A stretch of 64,000 nucleotides of DNA from Rutidosis leptorrhynchoides. Its lineage: Eukaryota > Streptophyta > Magnoliopsida > Asterales > Asteraceae. Of this stretch, positions 51,477 through 62,137 are shown piece by piece. The DNA is taken from contig NC_092338.1 in assembly GCF_046630445.1 (NCBI RefSeq), forward strand, positions 15,290,001 to 15,354,000, read 5' to 3'. The notes under the pieces were generated by a model. The model was not told the DNA's origin and made no database searches. It saw only the letters and a list, made by a program, of their open reading frames with translations. A program made the translations under genes and the position numbers. Within the stretch, counting starts at the first letter, position 1; each line of letters opens with the position of its first letter.

Positions 51477-53209
51477 ATGTGCGATGCAAGTGATTTTGCA
51501 ATGGGAGCCGTTTTAGGACAAAGGATTGAAAAACGATTTCAACTTATATATTATGCTAGTAAGACGTTACAAGGAGCACAAACAAATTACACAACTACTG
51601 AAAAAGAACTCCTTGCTATTGTCTTTGCTTTTGACAAATTTCGATCATATCTCGTTCTAGCAAAAACGGTGGTCTATACCGACCATTCTGCTCTTAGATA
51701 CCTATTTTTGAAACAAGATGCTAAACAAAGATTAATCCATTGGATCTTACTCTTACAAGAGTTCGATATTGAAATCCGAGATAAAAGAGGAGCAGAAAAT
51801 CTCGCCGCTGATCATCTTTCTCGTCTTGAAAATCCCGAATTAGAAGTTCTAAATGAATCGGCCATACAAGACAACTTTCCTGATGAATATCTATTGAAGA
51901 TAGATTATAATGAAATTCCATGGTTTGCAGACTATGCAAACTACTTAGTTTGTGGATTCCTTGAAAAAGGATTGTCGTACCAAAAACGAAAGAAATTCTT
52001 TAGTGATATAAAACACTATTTCTGGGAAGATCCAAATCTGTTTAAAAGTTGTCCAGATGGAATAATACGCCGATGTGTATTTGGAGATGAAGCTAGTAAA
52101 ATTTTAAACCATTGTCACACAGGACCAACAGGAGGGCATTATGGGCCTCAACTAACAGTAAGAAAAGTTTATGATGCTGGATTCTATTGGCCTACAATTT
52201 ACAAAGACGCACACCTTCTTTGCAAATCCTGTGATGCTTGTCAAAGGGCCAGAAAAATAAGTCAACGTGATGAAATGCCACAAAATGTCATTCAAGTATG
52301 TGAAGTATTTGACATTTGGGGTATTGACTTTATGGGTCCATTTCCAAAATCTCATAATAATCTCTATATTCTCGTAGCCATTGATTATGTATCTAAATGG
52401 GCGAAAGCACAAGCTCTCCCAACTAACGATGCACGAGTTGTAGTCAACTTTTTAAAACGTCTTTTTGCAAGGTTTGGAACACCGAAAGCTTTAATAAGTG
52501 ATCGGGAACTCATTTCTGTAACAATCAACTTGAGAAAGTTCTCAAAAGATATGGAGTAACTCATAAAATCTCCACCGCATATCATCCACAAACAAGTGGA
52601 CAAGTTGAAAATACCAACCGAGCTTTAAAACGTATTCTAGAAAAAACCATAGGATCAAATCCGAAGGAATGGTCCATTAAATTGGAGGATGCACTCTGGG
52701 CTTTTAGAACAGCCTACAAAACTCCAATTGGAACCACACCTTTCAGACTCGTCTACGGAAAAGCATGTCATCTTCCAGTAGAAATTGAACACAAAGCATT
52801 TTGGGCTTTGAAGACATGTAATCTTGATTTACATGAAGCCGGACGTCTACGATTAAGTCAACTAAACGAATTAGAAGAATTAAGACATGAAGCATACGAA
52901 AATTCGTTAATCTATAAGGAAAGAACGAAGAAATGGTATGATAGAAGAATCAGAAGTTTAAAAGAATTTAAAGAAGGAGACAGAGTTCTTCTTTTCAATT
53001 CACGATTCAAGCTATTTCCTGGAAAATTGAAATCAAGATGGTCTGGACCATTCATAGTCAAAAGAGTTTTCCCATACGGAACGATAGAATTAATAAATTC
53101 AAATGGGATTGAATTTAAGGTTAATGGTCACAGAGTTAAACATTACATAGATAGTCCAATGGAAGTTGACAATGAAGTTAATCACAATTTCGATACCACA
53201 GCTAACTAA
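51477..53209 (+). pseudogene. Athila RNase H and integrase, one frameshift
   Basis: RNase H begins [15 protein letters not shown], with [12 protein letters not shown] and [10 protein letters not shown]. Integrase has the HHCC region (H..GGHYGP..., then CKSCDACQ, about 52110-52240), core [10 protein letters not shown], then SDRE where SDRG is expected. A one-base loss in a G-run near 52507 shifts the frame, and the second part (about 52556-53209) continues with [40 protein letters not shown] and a C-terminal [15 protein letters not shown] module. Integrase would insert the cDNA in the nucleus. Two open frames (51477-52559 and 52682-53209) cover most of it. Confidence 0.9.
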
Positions 53210-53379
53210 GTGTGGGGAGAATCAAGTTTTTTAAAGGATAATATGTATTTCTGTTAGAGTTAGATTTTCTGTTTTCGTGTAGTTCTCGAAAATGGAACCC
53301 GAATGGTCTTTCCCTAGCAGACCCTAAAGAACTAGTCTTCTCCCCCCATTCTGATTTTTTTTTTTTAGGTTTTTACGAA

Positions 53380-53778
53380 ATGAAGACTTCCTGTGAACTA
53401 AACCATGGTCTAATGCTACACGCTTTGATCACTAAACGTAATAATGACACACTTCCGAGTGAAATAGTATCAGTAATCAGAGAAAGATTGGACGGAGTAA
53501 GAAAAGAATCCAGATGCGAAGATAATAAGTTACAATTTGGTAAAGGAAAATCAAAATCCGCAGCGAAAAGAAGAGCGCGACACCTAGAAAGATGTCACAA
53601 ATGCGGAAAATGGTCACATGGAGGTAAATGTTCAAATAATCAAACCTATTCAAACACCGAATTTGTTACTTTATGCAGAGACGGACCGTTCATATGTTTA
53701 GAAGAAAAAACACTGAATGCTCGAGGTTACGCCTATGTAGCTATGGAAAATCAATTAAACCAACCATCTTATGAATAG
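53380..53778 (+). CDS. Element F downstream ORF, 132 aa with zinc-finger-like motif
   Basis: ATG at 53380, 170 nt after integrase and intact. A basic stretch (KGKSKSAAKRRARHLER, about residues 63-79) is directly followed by CHKCGKWSHGGKC (C-X2-C-X4-H-X3-C), one residue shorter at the last step than a retroviral knuckle. Remaining sequence is hydrophilic, without signal peptide or membrane segments, so it is not an Env. Position matches the extra 3' ORF described in some Athila elements. A nucleic-acid-binding role is inferred from the motif only. It is the only frame of F without stops. Confidence 0.6.
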   Translation: MKTSCELNHGLMLHALITKRNNDTLPSEIVSVIRERLDGVRKESRCEDNKLQFGKGKSKSAAKRRARHLERCHKCGKWSHGGKCSNNQTYSNTEFVTLCRDGPFICLEEKTLNARGYAYVAMENQLNQPSYE

Positions 53779-55241
53779 GATAGATCATATAACTAAGAAT
53801 ACTATCTCACAGGTAAGTCTGTACAGTTTTTATTTTTTATTTTTATTTTTAACCTTTTGATAATAAACGCTAATTTGTTCGCTATAAAGTATTAAATTGG
53901 TATTGAATAAAATTAGGTTTGGCGACCGAAATTATTGATATCATTCAAAAATTTATTACATCACTGCGAAATTTAACGTTTATTCTTAAGGTATAAATAT
54001 CTTTAATCAATCAACCCAAAATATTTCAAAAATTCGTCATGAGTTAAATTAGGTCATGGAACCGAAATTACTTTACCGAAAAGAGGGGCGTATGTTTTTG
54101 ATAATATTTGATTGATTAAAGTGGGATAAAAAGCCAAAAAGATTTTTAATTTTATTTTTTACCATGTTTTTAAAATTAATATATAAATCTTAAATTAATA
54201 TTGTAAACTTTGTAAAATCAATATATTTAAGTTTGTCAATATTTGAAAAATTAATATTTTTAAGTTTGTATGTATAAAAACAAAAATATAATATAAGTTT
54301 GGTGTGAATTTATAATATGAATTTTTAATTTAAGTTTGGTGTGGATTTTTAATTTTATGCATTTTTAAATTTAAGTTGTGTGATTTTAAAAACAAAAATT
54401 TACTTTATCTCATTAAGTTAAAAATATGATTTTTAAAATTCGTCGTAAGTTGAAGACTAGGTCGTTGAACCGAAATTGCTTTACCCGAGGGAGAGACGAG
54501 AACTTTTATTATCATTATTTTTAATCTTATTGAATTAAAGTATGTCAAAAACATTAAAAAAACTCAAAAATCTTAGCTTTTAAAACCGCGCTACAAAAAG
54601 ACAAATTTTAAAATTTTGTCGAGGGACGGACTAGGACATCTATCCGAAACGACCTCGTCCTAAAACAAAGGAAAACAAAATTTTAAATTTATTTTATATT
54701 TGTTTTATAAGTTAAGAATTAAGTTAAAAAAAAAAGGCCGCGACTCGCGGTATTTGAAAAGGCCAAACGCCGCGACTCGCGGAGGATCCAAAACCCAGAA
54801 AAAAAAATAAAATGAACAGAACAGATCAGTTCCCATCCCCACACCACATTTTACTGCGAAAAACACCCCAAAAACACACACAAAAATCGAATTTTTCACC
54901 AAAAATCATCAAATCTTTTACTAAAATCATGTTGAGAAGAATGCTATCAAAGAATTACTCAAGAAAAACGGTAAATTTCTACACCTAAACACCATTTAAT
55001 CCGAAAATTAGTGTTCTTGAGCAATTTTTTTTACCTAATTCGATTTTGATGCTTTTTAGTGTAATTATGCTTAAATTGCTTGTGTATTATGCTTGTATAA
55101 CCTAGATTGATGCTATTTAACATGATTAGATGCCTTAAACTTCAAATTTTGAGTAATCTAGAGTTTGTGTTCTTGAGCAAATTTGGGGCTTTTTGATATA
55201 AACAGGTTATGGCCGATTTTTGTCATGAATTGTTGCTAAAT
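53779..55241 (+). other. Element F 3' region, repeats and leader-like sequence
   Basis: Diverged direct repeats at 54031-54095 and 54440-54505 (CGAAATTRCTTTACC). TTAAGTTTGGTGTG recurs at about 54293 and 54332. A third palindrome pair (CGCGACTCGCGG at 54739-54750 and 54771-54782, 32 bp apart) lies upstream of an A/C-rich stretch and an ATG at 54929 that opens MLRRMLSKNYSRKT before a GTAAAT that could be a splice donor. No other gene. Confidence 0.5.
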
Positions 55242-58200
55242 TGTAGTGACCCGAACTTTTCCATGTTTATATATATATTAAATGAAATTCTTATTTACAT
55301 GATTAAGTGTTTCCAACATGTTAAGCAATCAAACTTGTTAAGACTTGATTAATTGAAATAGGTTTCATATAGACAATTGACCACCCAAGTTGATCGGTGA
55401 TTCACGAACGTTAAAACTTGTAAAAACTATATAATAACATATATATGGATATATATATATAGTTAACATGATATTATGATAAGTAAACATATCATTAAGT
55501 ATATTAACAATGAACTACATATGTAAAAACAAGACTACTAACTTAATGATTTTGAAACGAGACATATATGTAACGATTATCGTTGTAACAACATTTAATG
55601 TATATATATCATATTAAGAGATATTCATACATCAGAATATCATGATAATATAATAATTTAAAATCCCATTTGATATTATAAACATTGGGTTAACAACACT
55701 TAACAAGATCGTTAACCTAAAAGTTTCAAAACAACACTTACATGTAACGACTAACGATGACTTAACGACTCAGTTAAAATGTATATACATGTAGTGTTTT
55801 AATATGTATTCATACACTTTTGAAAGACTTCAAGACACTTATCAAAATATTTCTACTTAACAAAAATGCTTACAATTACATCCTCGTTCAGTTTCATCAA
55901 CAATTCTACTCGTATGCACCCGTATTTGTACTCTTACAATACACAGCTTTTAGATGTATGTACTATTGGTATATACACTCCAATGATCAGCTCTTAGCAG
56001 ACCATGTGAGTCACCTAACACATGTGGGAACCATCATTTGGCAACTAGCATGAAATATCTCATAAAATTACAAAAATATGAGTAATCATTCATGACTTAT
56101 TTACATGAAAACAAAATTACATATCCTTTATATCTAATCCATACACCAACGACTAAAAACACCTACAAACACTTTCATTCTTCAATTTTCTTCATCTAAT
56201 TGATCTCTCTCAAGTTCTATCTTCAAGTTCTAAGTGTTTTTCATAAATTCCAAAAGTTCTAGTTTCATAAAATCAAGAATACTTCCAAGATTGCAAGTTT
56301 ACTTCCAAGTTTTCTAAATCCATTCCAAGTGATCATCCAAGATCAAGAAACCTTTGTTACTTACAGTAGGTTATATTTCTAATACAAGGTAATAATCATA
56401 TTCAAACTTTAATTCAATTTCTATAACTATAACAATCTTATTTCGAGTGGAAATCTTACTTGAAATTGTTTTCGTGTCATGATTCTGCTTCAAGAACTTT
56501 CAAGCCATCCAAGGATCCTTTGAAGCTATATCCATTTTTCTCATTTCCAGTAGGTTTATCCAAGGAACTTGAGGTAGTAATGATATTCATAACATCATTC
56601 GATTCATACATATAAAGCTATCTTATTCGAAGGTTTAAACTTGTAATCACTAGAACATAGTTTAGTTAATTCTAAACTTGTTCGCAAATAAAAGTTAATC
56701 CTTCTAACTTGACTTTTAAAATCAACTAAACACATGTTCTATATCTATATGATATGCTAACTTAATGATTTAAAACCTGGAAACACGAAAAACACCGTAA
56801 AATCGAATTTACGCCGTCGTAGTAACACCGCGGGCTGTTTTGGGTTAGTTAATTAAAAACTATGATTAACTTTGATTTAAAAGTTGTTATTCTGGGAAAA
56901 TGATTTTTATTATGAACATGAAACTATATCCAAAAATTATGGTTAAACTCAAAGTGGAAGTATGTTTTCTAAAATGGTCATCTAGACGTCGTTCTTTCGA
57001 CTTAAATGACTACCTTTACAAAAACGACTTGTAACTTATTTTTATGACTATAAACCTATACTTTTTCTGTTTTGATTCATAAAATAGAGTTTAATATGAA
57101 ACCATAGCAATTTGATTCACTCAAAACGGATTTAAAATGAAGAAGTTATGGGTAAAACAAGATTGGATAATTTTTCTCATTTTAGCTACGTGAAAATTGG
57201 TAACAAATCTATTCCAACCATAACTTAATCAACTTGTATTGTATATTATGTAATCTTGAGATACCATAGACACGTATACAATGTTTCGACCTATCATGTC
57301 GACACATCTATATATATTTCGGAACAACCATAGACACTCTATATGTGAATGTTGGAGTTAGCTATACAGGGTTGAGGTTGATTACAAATTATATATAGTT
57401 TGAGTTGTGATCAATACTGAGATATGTATACACTGGGTCGTGGATTGATTCAAGATAATATTTATCGATTTATTTCTGTACATCTAACTGTGGACAACTA
57501 GTTGTAGGTTACTAACGAGGACATCTGACTTAATAAACTTAAAACATCCAAATGTATTAAAAGTGTTGTAAATATATTTTGAACATACTTTGATATATAT
57601 GTATATATTGTTATAGGTTCGTGAATCAACCAGTGGCCACGTCTTACTTCCCGATGAAGTAAAAATCTATGAAAGTGAGTTATAGTTCCACTTTTAAAAT
57701 CTAATATTTTTGGGATGAGAATACATGCAGGTTTTATAAATGATTTACAAAATAGACACAAGTACGTGAAACTACACTCTATGGTTGAATTATCGAAATC
57801 GAATATGCCCCTTTTTATTAAGTCTGGTAATCTAAGAATTAGGGAACAGACACCCTAATTGACGCAAATCCTAAAGATAGATCTATTGGGCCTAACAAAC
57901 TCCATCCAAAGTACCGGATGCTTTAGTACTTCGAAATTTATATCATATCCGAAGGGTGTCCCGGAATGATGGGGATATTCTTATATATGCATCTTGTTAA
58001 TGTCGGTTACCAGGTGTTCATCATATGAATGATTTTTATCTCTATGTATGGGATGTGTATTAAAATATGAAATCTTGTGGTCTATTGTTACGATTTGATA
58101 TATATAGGTTAAACCTATAACTCACCAACATTTTTGTTGACGTTTAAAGCATGTTTATTCTCAGGTGAATACTAAGAGCTTCCGCTGTTGCATACTAAAA

Positions 58201-58506
58201 TAAGGACAAGATTTGGAGTCCATGTTTGTATGATATTGTGTAAAAACTGCATTCAAGAAACTAATTTCGATATAACCTATTTGTATTGTAAACCATTATG
58301 TAATGGTCGTGTGTAAACAGGATATTTTAGATTATCATTATTTGATAATCTACGTAAAGCTTTTTAAACCTTTATTTATGAAATAAAGGTTATGGTTTGT
58401 TTTAAAAATGAATGAATTCTTTGAAAAACGTCTCATATAGAGGTCAAAACCGCAACGAAATCAATTAATATGGAACGTTTTTAATCAATAAGAACGGGAC
58501 ATTTCA
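55242..58506 (+). repeat. Element C 5' LTR
   Basis: 3265 bp, TGTAGTGACCCGAAC...GGGACATTTCA. Reverse-complement match to the solo LTR at 20584-22771. Its right third (57610-58150) shares, in the same element orientation, the GATTCACGAACC, GAGAATACATGC, TCTGGTAATCTAAGAATTAG and CGGTTACCAGGTGTTCA modules of the A and B LTRs. No gene is supported. Confidence 0.9.
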
Positions 58507-58507
58507 G

Positions 58508-58520
58508 TTGGTATCCGAGC
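58508..58520 (+). promoter_or_regulatory. Element C primer-binding site
   Basis: TTGGTATCCGAGC, one mismatch (C for A) from the Met-type site in A, B and E. Confidence 0.85.
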
Positions 58521-58715
58521 GTTGGTCTTAGAGAACCAGAAAATTCGCATTAGTGTGTCTTATCGAGTTTGTTAGGATGCATTAGTGAGTCTGGACTTCG
58601 ACCGTTTTTTCTTTAAAAATGATTGCTTAACATTTTTGTTGGAAACAATATATTATTAACATGTATATATTATGTGATATATTAATCTCTTAACATGTTT
58701 GATATTGTGTGATAG

Positions 58716-59294
58716 ATGTCAACCTCTAGCACAAATCCCATTAACTCACCTAATAATAACGAAGAGTCGAATATATATTGGACTGATTCACAAGTTCCCG
58801 AAGAAGAACCGGAAGAAGAATCAGAACCGGAAGAAGAATCAGAACCGGAAGAAGAATCAGAACCGGAAGAGGAGGAACTGGAGGAGGAAATAGAACCGGT
58901 GGGGGAAATAATAAAACGGTTAAGTAAAAAAAAATCTTCAACCAACCGACCAAGGTTAATTATGGTCAATGGTGTTTCCGCCAAGGAAGCAAAATATTGG
59001 GAGGATTACCAATCCTCCGATGAATCGGATTCCGACGAGAATTTCGATGATGTTATAGAAATTACCCCAACTGAATTTAAAAAGACAAAATAAAATAATA
59101 AGAGAAAGGGCATTAAAATAGAGAAACCTAATTCCAACCCCGATGAACTTTATATGTATCGTCAACCCCCAAAGTCCTTAAGTTGTAACAATGACCCGGG
59201 AACCTCTAAACCACCAGGTTTTTCTAAACCGTTGTGGAAAACGACATCTAGTATTAGGGGAACATCATATATCCCTAGAAACTTGGCAAAATGA
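58716..59294 (+). CDS. Glu-rich acidic ORF of element C, one in-frame stop
   Basis: ATG at 58716, 195 nt after the PBS. Open for 125 codons to TAA 59091-59093; the same frame is then open to TGA at 59292-59294 (192 codons in all). Residues 30-60 are built from 18-bp repeats encoding EPEEES. Then GEIIKRLSKKKSS, VNGVSAKEAKYWEDYQSSDES and another acidic run. After the stop the frame is Pro/Lys-rich. No domain recognised; not a Gag. It is the first gene of the transcript. An acidic, disordered protein that binds basic partners is possible, but that is a guess. Confidence 0.55.
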
Positions 59295-59435
59295 ATAAGA
59301 TAGTTGTATTCGTGTGGTGTAATATATGTAATATAGTGTGCTTATGCTTTATGATATATGTAAAAATTGCTTGTATTAATAAGTAATTTTTTTATGAATC
59401 TAACTCTTGTCTATTTTACAGTATAAAAACACAAA

Positions 59436-60119
59436 ATGGATAGACAACCCAATATTTTAAGAGACCTACCCGGAGACATGATTGATGAAATCTTGTCTAG
59501 AGTCGGTCAGAATTCTTCGGTACAACTATTTAAGACGAGATCAGTTTGTAAGACATTCGAAGAACGTTCCAAGAATGCCTTGGTTTATAAAAGGCTTTCG
59601 CTCGAAAGATGGGGGATATCACATTAGGAAATCCATAAGTTACGATGTGTTTACTTTGACGCATATATTGCGGGGAACCCAAATGCTATTTTACGCAACG
59701 GGTTAAGAAATTATTTTGACTCAATATATCAGAATATAGGACTTCTTGATATAGAAAAAGCGGCTAACATGCAACATAAAGAAGCATGTTATACTTATGG
59801 GTTATTAATGTTCGCTTCTCACCAAAGTGAGAACAAGAACATCGGGCTACAACTATTAAACAAAACGTTCCCACAAGTGACGGAGTCGGTAATTGGGGTA
59901 AGAAATGAGGTTTTTAGGTTATTACGAGACTGTTGGTCATTACGTAACCCTCGTCCCTTTGACGATGTTACAACACGCTGTCTTATCAACGGCCATAACG
60001 GTTATGTTCCACAAGACCAAGGATGGGAAGTAGTCCTAGTAAAACCAGAATGCATGACTTGTTTCTGGACGTATGAATTACGTGTCTTTATTGCCTTTGC
60101 TGAACGACCTGTGTACTAG
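59436..60119 (+). pseudogene. Captured F-box gene (At2g35280-like) with one in-frame stop
   Basis: ATG at 59436. The N-terminal F-box reads LRDLPGDMIDEILSRVGQ (residues about 8-25), then FKTRSVCKTFEERSKNALVY. A TAG at 59625-59627 interrupts, and the same frame continues YFDAYIAGNPNAILRNGLRN, the KAANMQHKEACYTYGLLMFA segment that resembles the Sel1/TPR-like repeat of plant F-box proteins of the At2g35280/At1g67623 kind, and ends with a C--CFWTYELRVF motif, TAG at 60117-60119. F-box proteins bind Skp1 in SCF ubiquitin ligases. It is intronless, lies between PBS and gag in the element's sense strand, and has no indels over 228 codons, so capture and later decay by one base change is the simplest reading. 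Confidence 0.75.
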
Positions 60120-60309
60120 CTAGAATTATCTTCACAACTATCTTGTATCAAAGTTATTGTGTGCTATATTTCATGCTTTATGTAAAATAAGCGGTATTGT
60201 AAGTTTGTAAAATATTGTATAAAAGTTTGAACGCGAAATATTATTATAATCAGTTTTTCATATAGAATTGTAGTAGTTGAATTGTATATTAGCTACTAAG
60301 TATAAACTT

Positions 60310-60321
60310 AACGGGTAGGTA
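60310..60321 (+). promoter_or_regulatory. Internal polypurine motif of element C
   Basis: AACGGGTAGGTA followed by CTACCCGAATTTAAACTT, alignable with the sequence after the internal motifs of A and B. It lies 140 nt before the likely gag ATG. Confidence 0.55.
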
Positions 60322-60460
60322 CTACCCGAATTTAAACTTATAAAACGCTAATATGAAGAAAAAGCTTTTATAAATAAGTTCATATAATGCTACGAAATAC
60401 TATTAACTACTCTTAATATTCTGTATGATTAACTTGTTCCATTTGACTATTTTGAAGGAA

Positions 60461-61293
60461 ATGGCACCGACTACTCGACACACCGTGAATATGAATGAAG
60501 AGGAATTCCGTACTTTTCTAGCTTCAAACATAGCCGTAGTACAGGCTGCGCTACATACCAACAATAACCTTGGATCTAGCAGTACAGGAAATCGTGTAGG
60601 ATGCACCTACAAAGAATTCACTGCCTGCAAACCTTTGGAATTTGATGGAACCGAAGGACCGATCGGATTGAAACGGTGGACCGAGAAGGTCGAATCGGTG
60701 TTTGCCATAAGTAAGTGTACTGAAGAGGACAAAGTGAAGTACGCTACGCATACCTTCATAGGTTCTGCGTTAACATGGTGGAATATCTATCTAGAGCAAG
60801 TGGGACAAGATGATGCTTACGCACTACCGTGGTCAGCATTCAAACACTTGATGAACGAGAAGTACCGTCCCAGAACCGAGGTCAATAAGCTCAAGACAGA
60901 ACTTAGAGGGTTACGAACCCAAGGATTTGATATTACCACGTACGAAAGACGATTCACAGAATTGTGCTTATTGTGTCCGGGAGCGTTCGAAGATGAGGAA
61001 GAGAAGATCGACGCGTTTGTGAAAGGATTACTGGAAAGAATCCAAGAAGATATAAGTTCACACGAGCCCGCCTCCATACAACAGGCATGTAGAATGGCTC
61101 ACAAACTAGTGAACCAGATTGAAGAAAGAATTAAAGAACAGACTGCTGAAGAGGCCAATGTGAAGCAAGTCAAAAGAAAGTGGGAGGAAAACAGTGATAA
61201 GAATCACCAATACAACAACAACAGCAATTACAACAATAATCGCAACAACTACCCAACAATCACAATATCAATCGCAACTACAACAAACGGCCC

Positions 61294-61369
<76 letters not shown>

Positions 61370-61516
61370 TCAACTACAACAATCATCCCAACAACAATAA
61401 TAACCACAACAACAACAACAATCAGAAGCAGCTATGCCAAAGGTGTGAAAAGTATCACTCGGGGTTCTGCACCAAATTTTGAAACAAGTGTAAAAGAAAT
61501 GGTCATAGCGCGGTGA
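60461..61516 (+). pseudogene. Element C Gag with a frameshift at the Asn-rich tract
   Basis: Start taken as ATG 60461 (MAPTTRHTVN); an in-frame ATG at 60425 adds 12 residues with no homology. Capsid region: PLEFDGTEGPIGLKRWTEKV, HTFIGSALTWWNIYLEQVGQ, FKHLMNEKYRPRTEVNKLKT, FTELCLLCPGAFEDEEEKID and LVNQIEERIKEQ. Near 61215-61270 the frame slips, so the following (AAC)n tract at 61296-61380 reads Thr instead of Asn. In the other frame Asn is followed by CQRCEKYHSGFC at about 61430, which looks like the natural continuation. Gag forms the particle shell. Confidence 0.85.
61296..61385. repeat. (AAC)n repeat in element C gag
   Basis: About 25 AAC/ACA units in the nucleocapsid linker, homopolymer-coding in all three frames. 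Confidence 0.95.
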
Positions 61517-62133
61517 AGTGTGAGGTCTACGGACCAGGGGTTAACAGAACGAAAGGAACAAATGGTGTCGGAATGAGTAATGGCGGAGCAGGTAGTGTCA
61601 GAGCAAGTTATGCCAATCTAGTTTGTTATAAATGTGGAAAACCGGGCCACATTATTAGAAATTGCCCGAACCAGGAGAACACGAATGGACAAGGCCGTGG
61701 AAGAGTTTTCAATATTAATGCGGCAGAGGCACAGGAAGACCCGGAGCTTGTTACGGGTACGTTTCTTATTGACAATAAATCTTCTTACGTTTTATTTGAT
61801 TCGGGTGCGGATAGAAGCTATATGAGTAGAGATTTTTGTGCTAAATTAAGTTGTCCATTGACGCCTTTGGATAGTAAATTTTTACTCGAATTAGCAAATG
61901 GTAAATTAATTTCAGCAGATAATATATGTCGGAATCGAGAAATTAAACTGGTTAGCAAAACATTTAAGATTGACTTGATACCAGTAGAGTTAGGGAGTTT
62001 TGATGTGATAATCGGTATGGACTGGTTGAAAGAAGTGAAAGCAGAGATCGTTTGTTACAAAAATGCAATTTGCATTATACGAGAAAAAGGAATACCCTTA
62101 ATGGTGTACGAGAAAAAGGAATACCCTTATTAG
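61513..62133 (+). pseudogene. Element C nucleocapsid and aspartic protease
   Basis: The frame continues the zinc-binding part: CYKCGKPGHIIRNCP (61627-61671), a perfect CCHC knuckle. Protease follows with LFDSGADRSYMS (about 61795-61830, the active D-S-G-A), LELANGKLI and the IIGMDWL flap motif. A ~29-bp tandem duplication (ACGAGAAAAAGGAATACCCT at about 62081 and again at 62109) leads into TAG at 62131-62133 and separates it from RT. The protease core itself looks intact. Confidence 0.8.
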
Positions 62134-62137
62134 TAAT

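Larger units (their letters stand above)
44853..55241 (+). mobile_element. Element F: Athila-type Ty3/Gypsy, defective
   Basis: 5' LTR (about 44853-46667), tRNA-Asp-type PBS, long leader, Gag, RT, RNase H, integrase, a 3' zinc-finger ORF and a long 3' region that is cut by element C at 55242. The 3' LTR is beyond the window. Stops at 48902, 50541, 50871 and 51471, a frameshift near 52507, a missing protease region and an altered RT active site make it non-autonomous. Confidence 0.9.

Noticed and set aside
53811..53870. Possible splice donor or intron after the F zinc-finger ORF
   Set aside because: CAGGTAAGT is present just after the stop codon, but no acceptor or second exon can be supported by eye.
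58682..58984. Minus-strand 100-codon ORF with GSDSS repeats
   Set aside because: Shadow of the 18-bp repeats in the acidic ORF on the other strand; not in the element's transcript strand.
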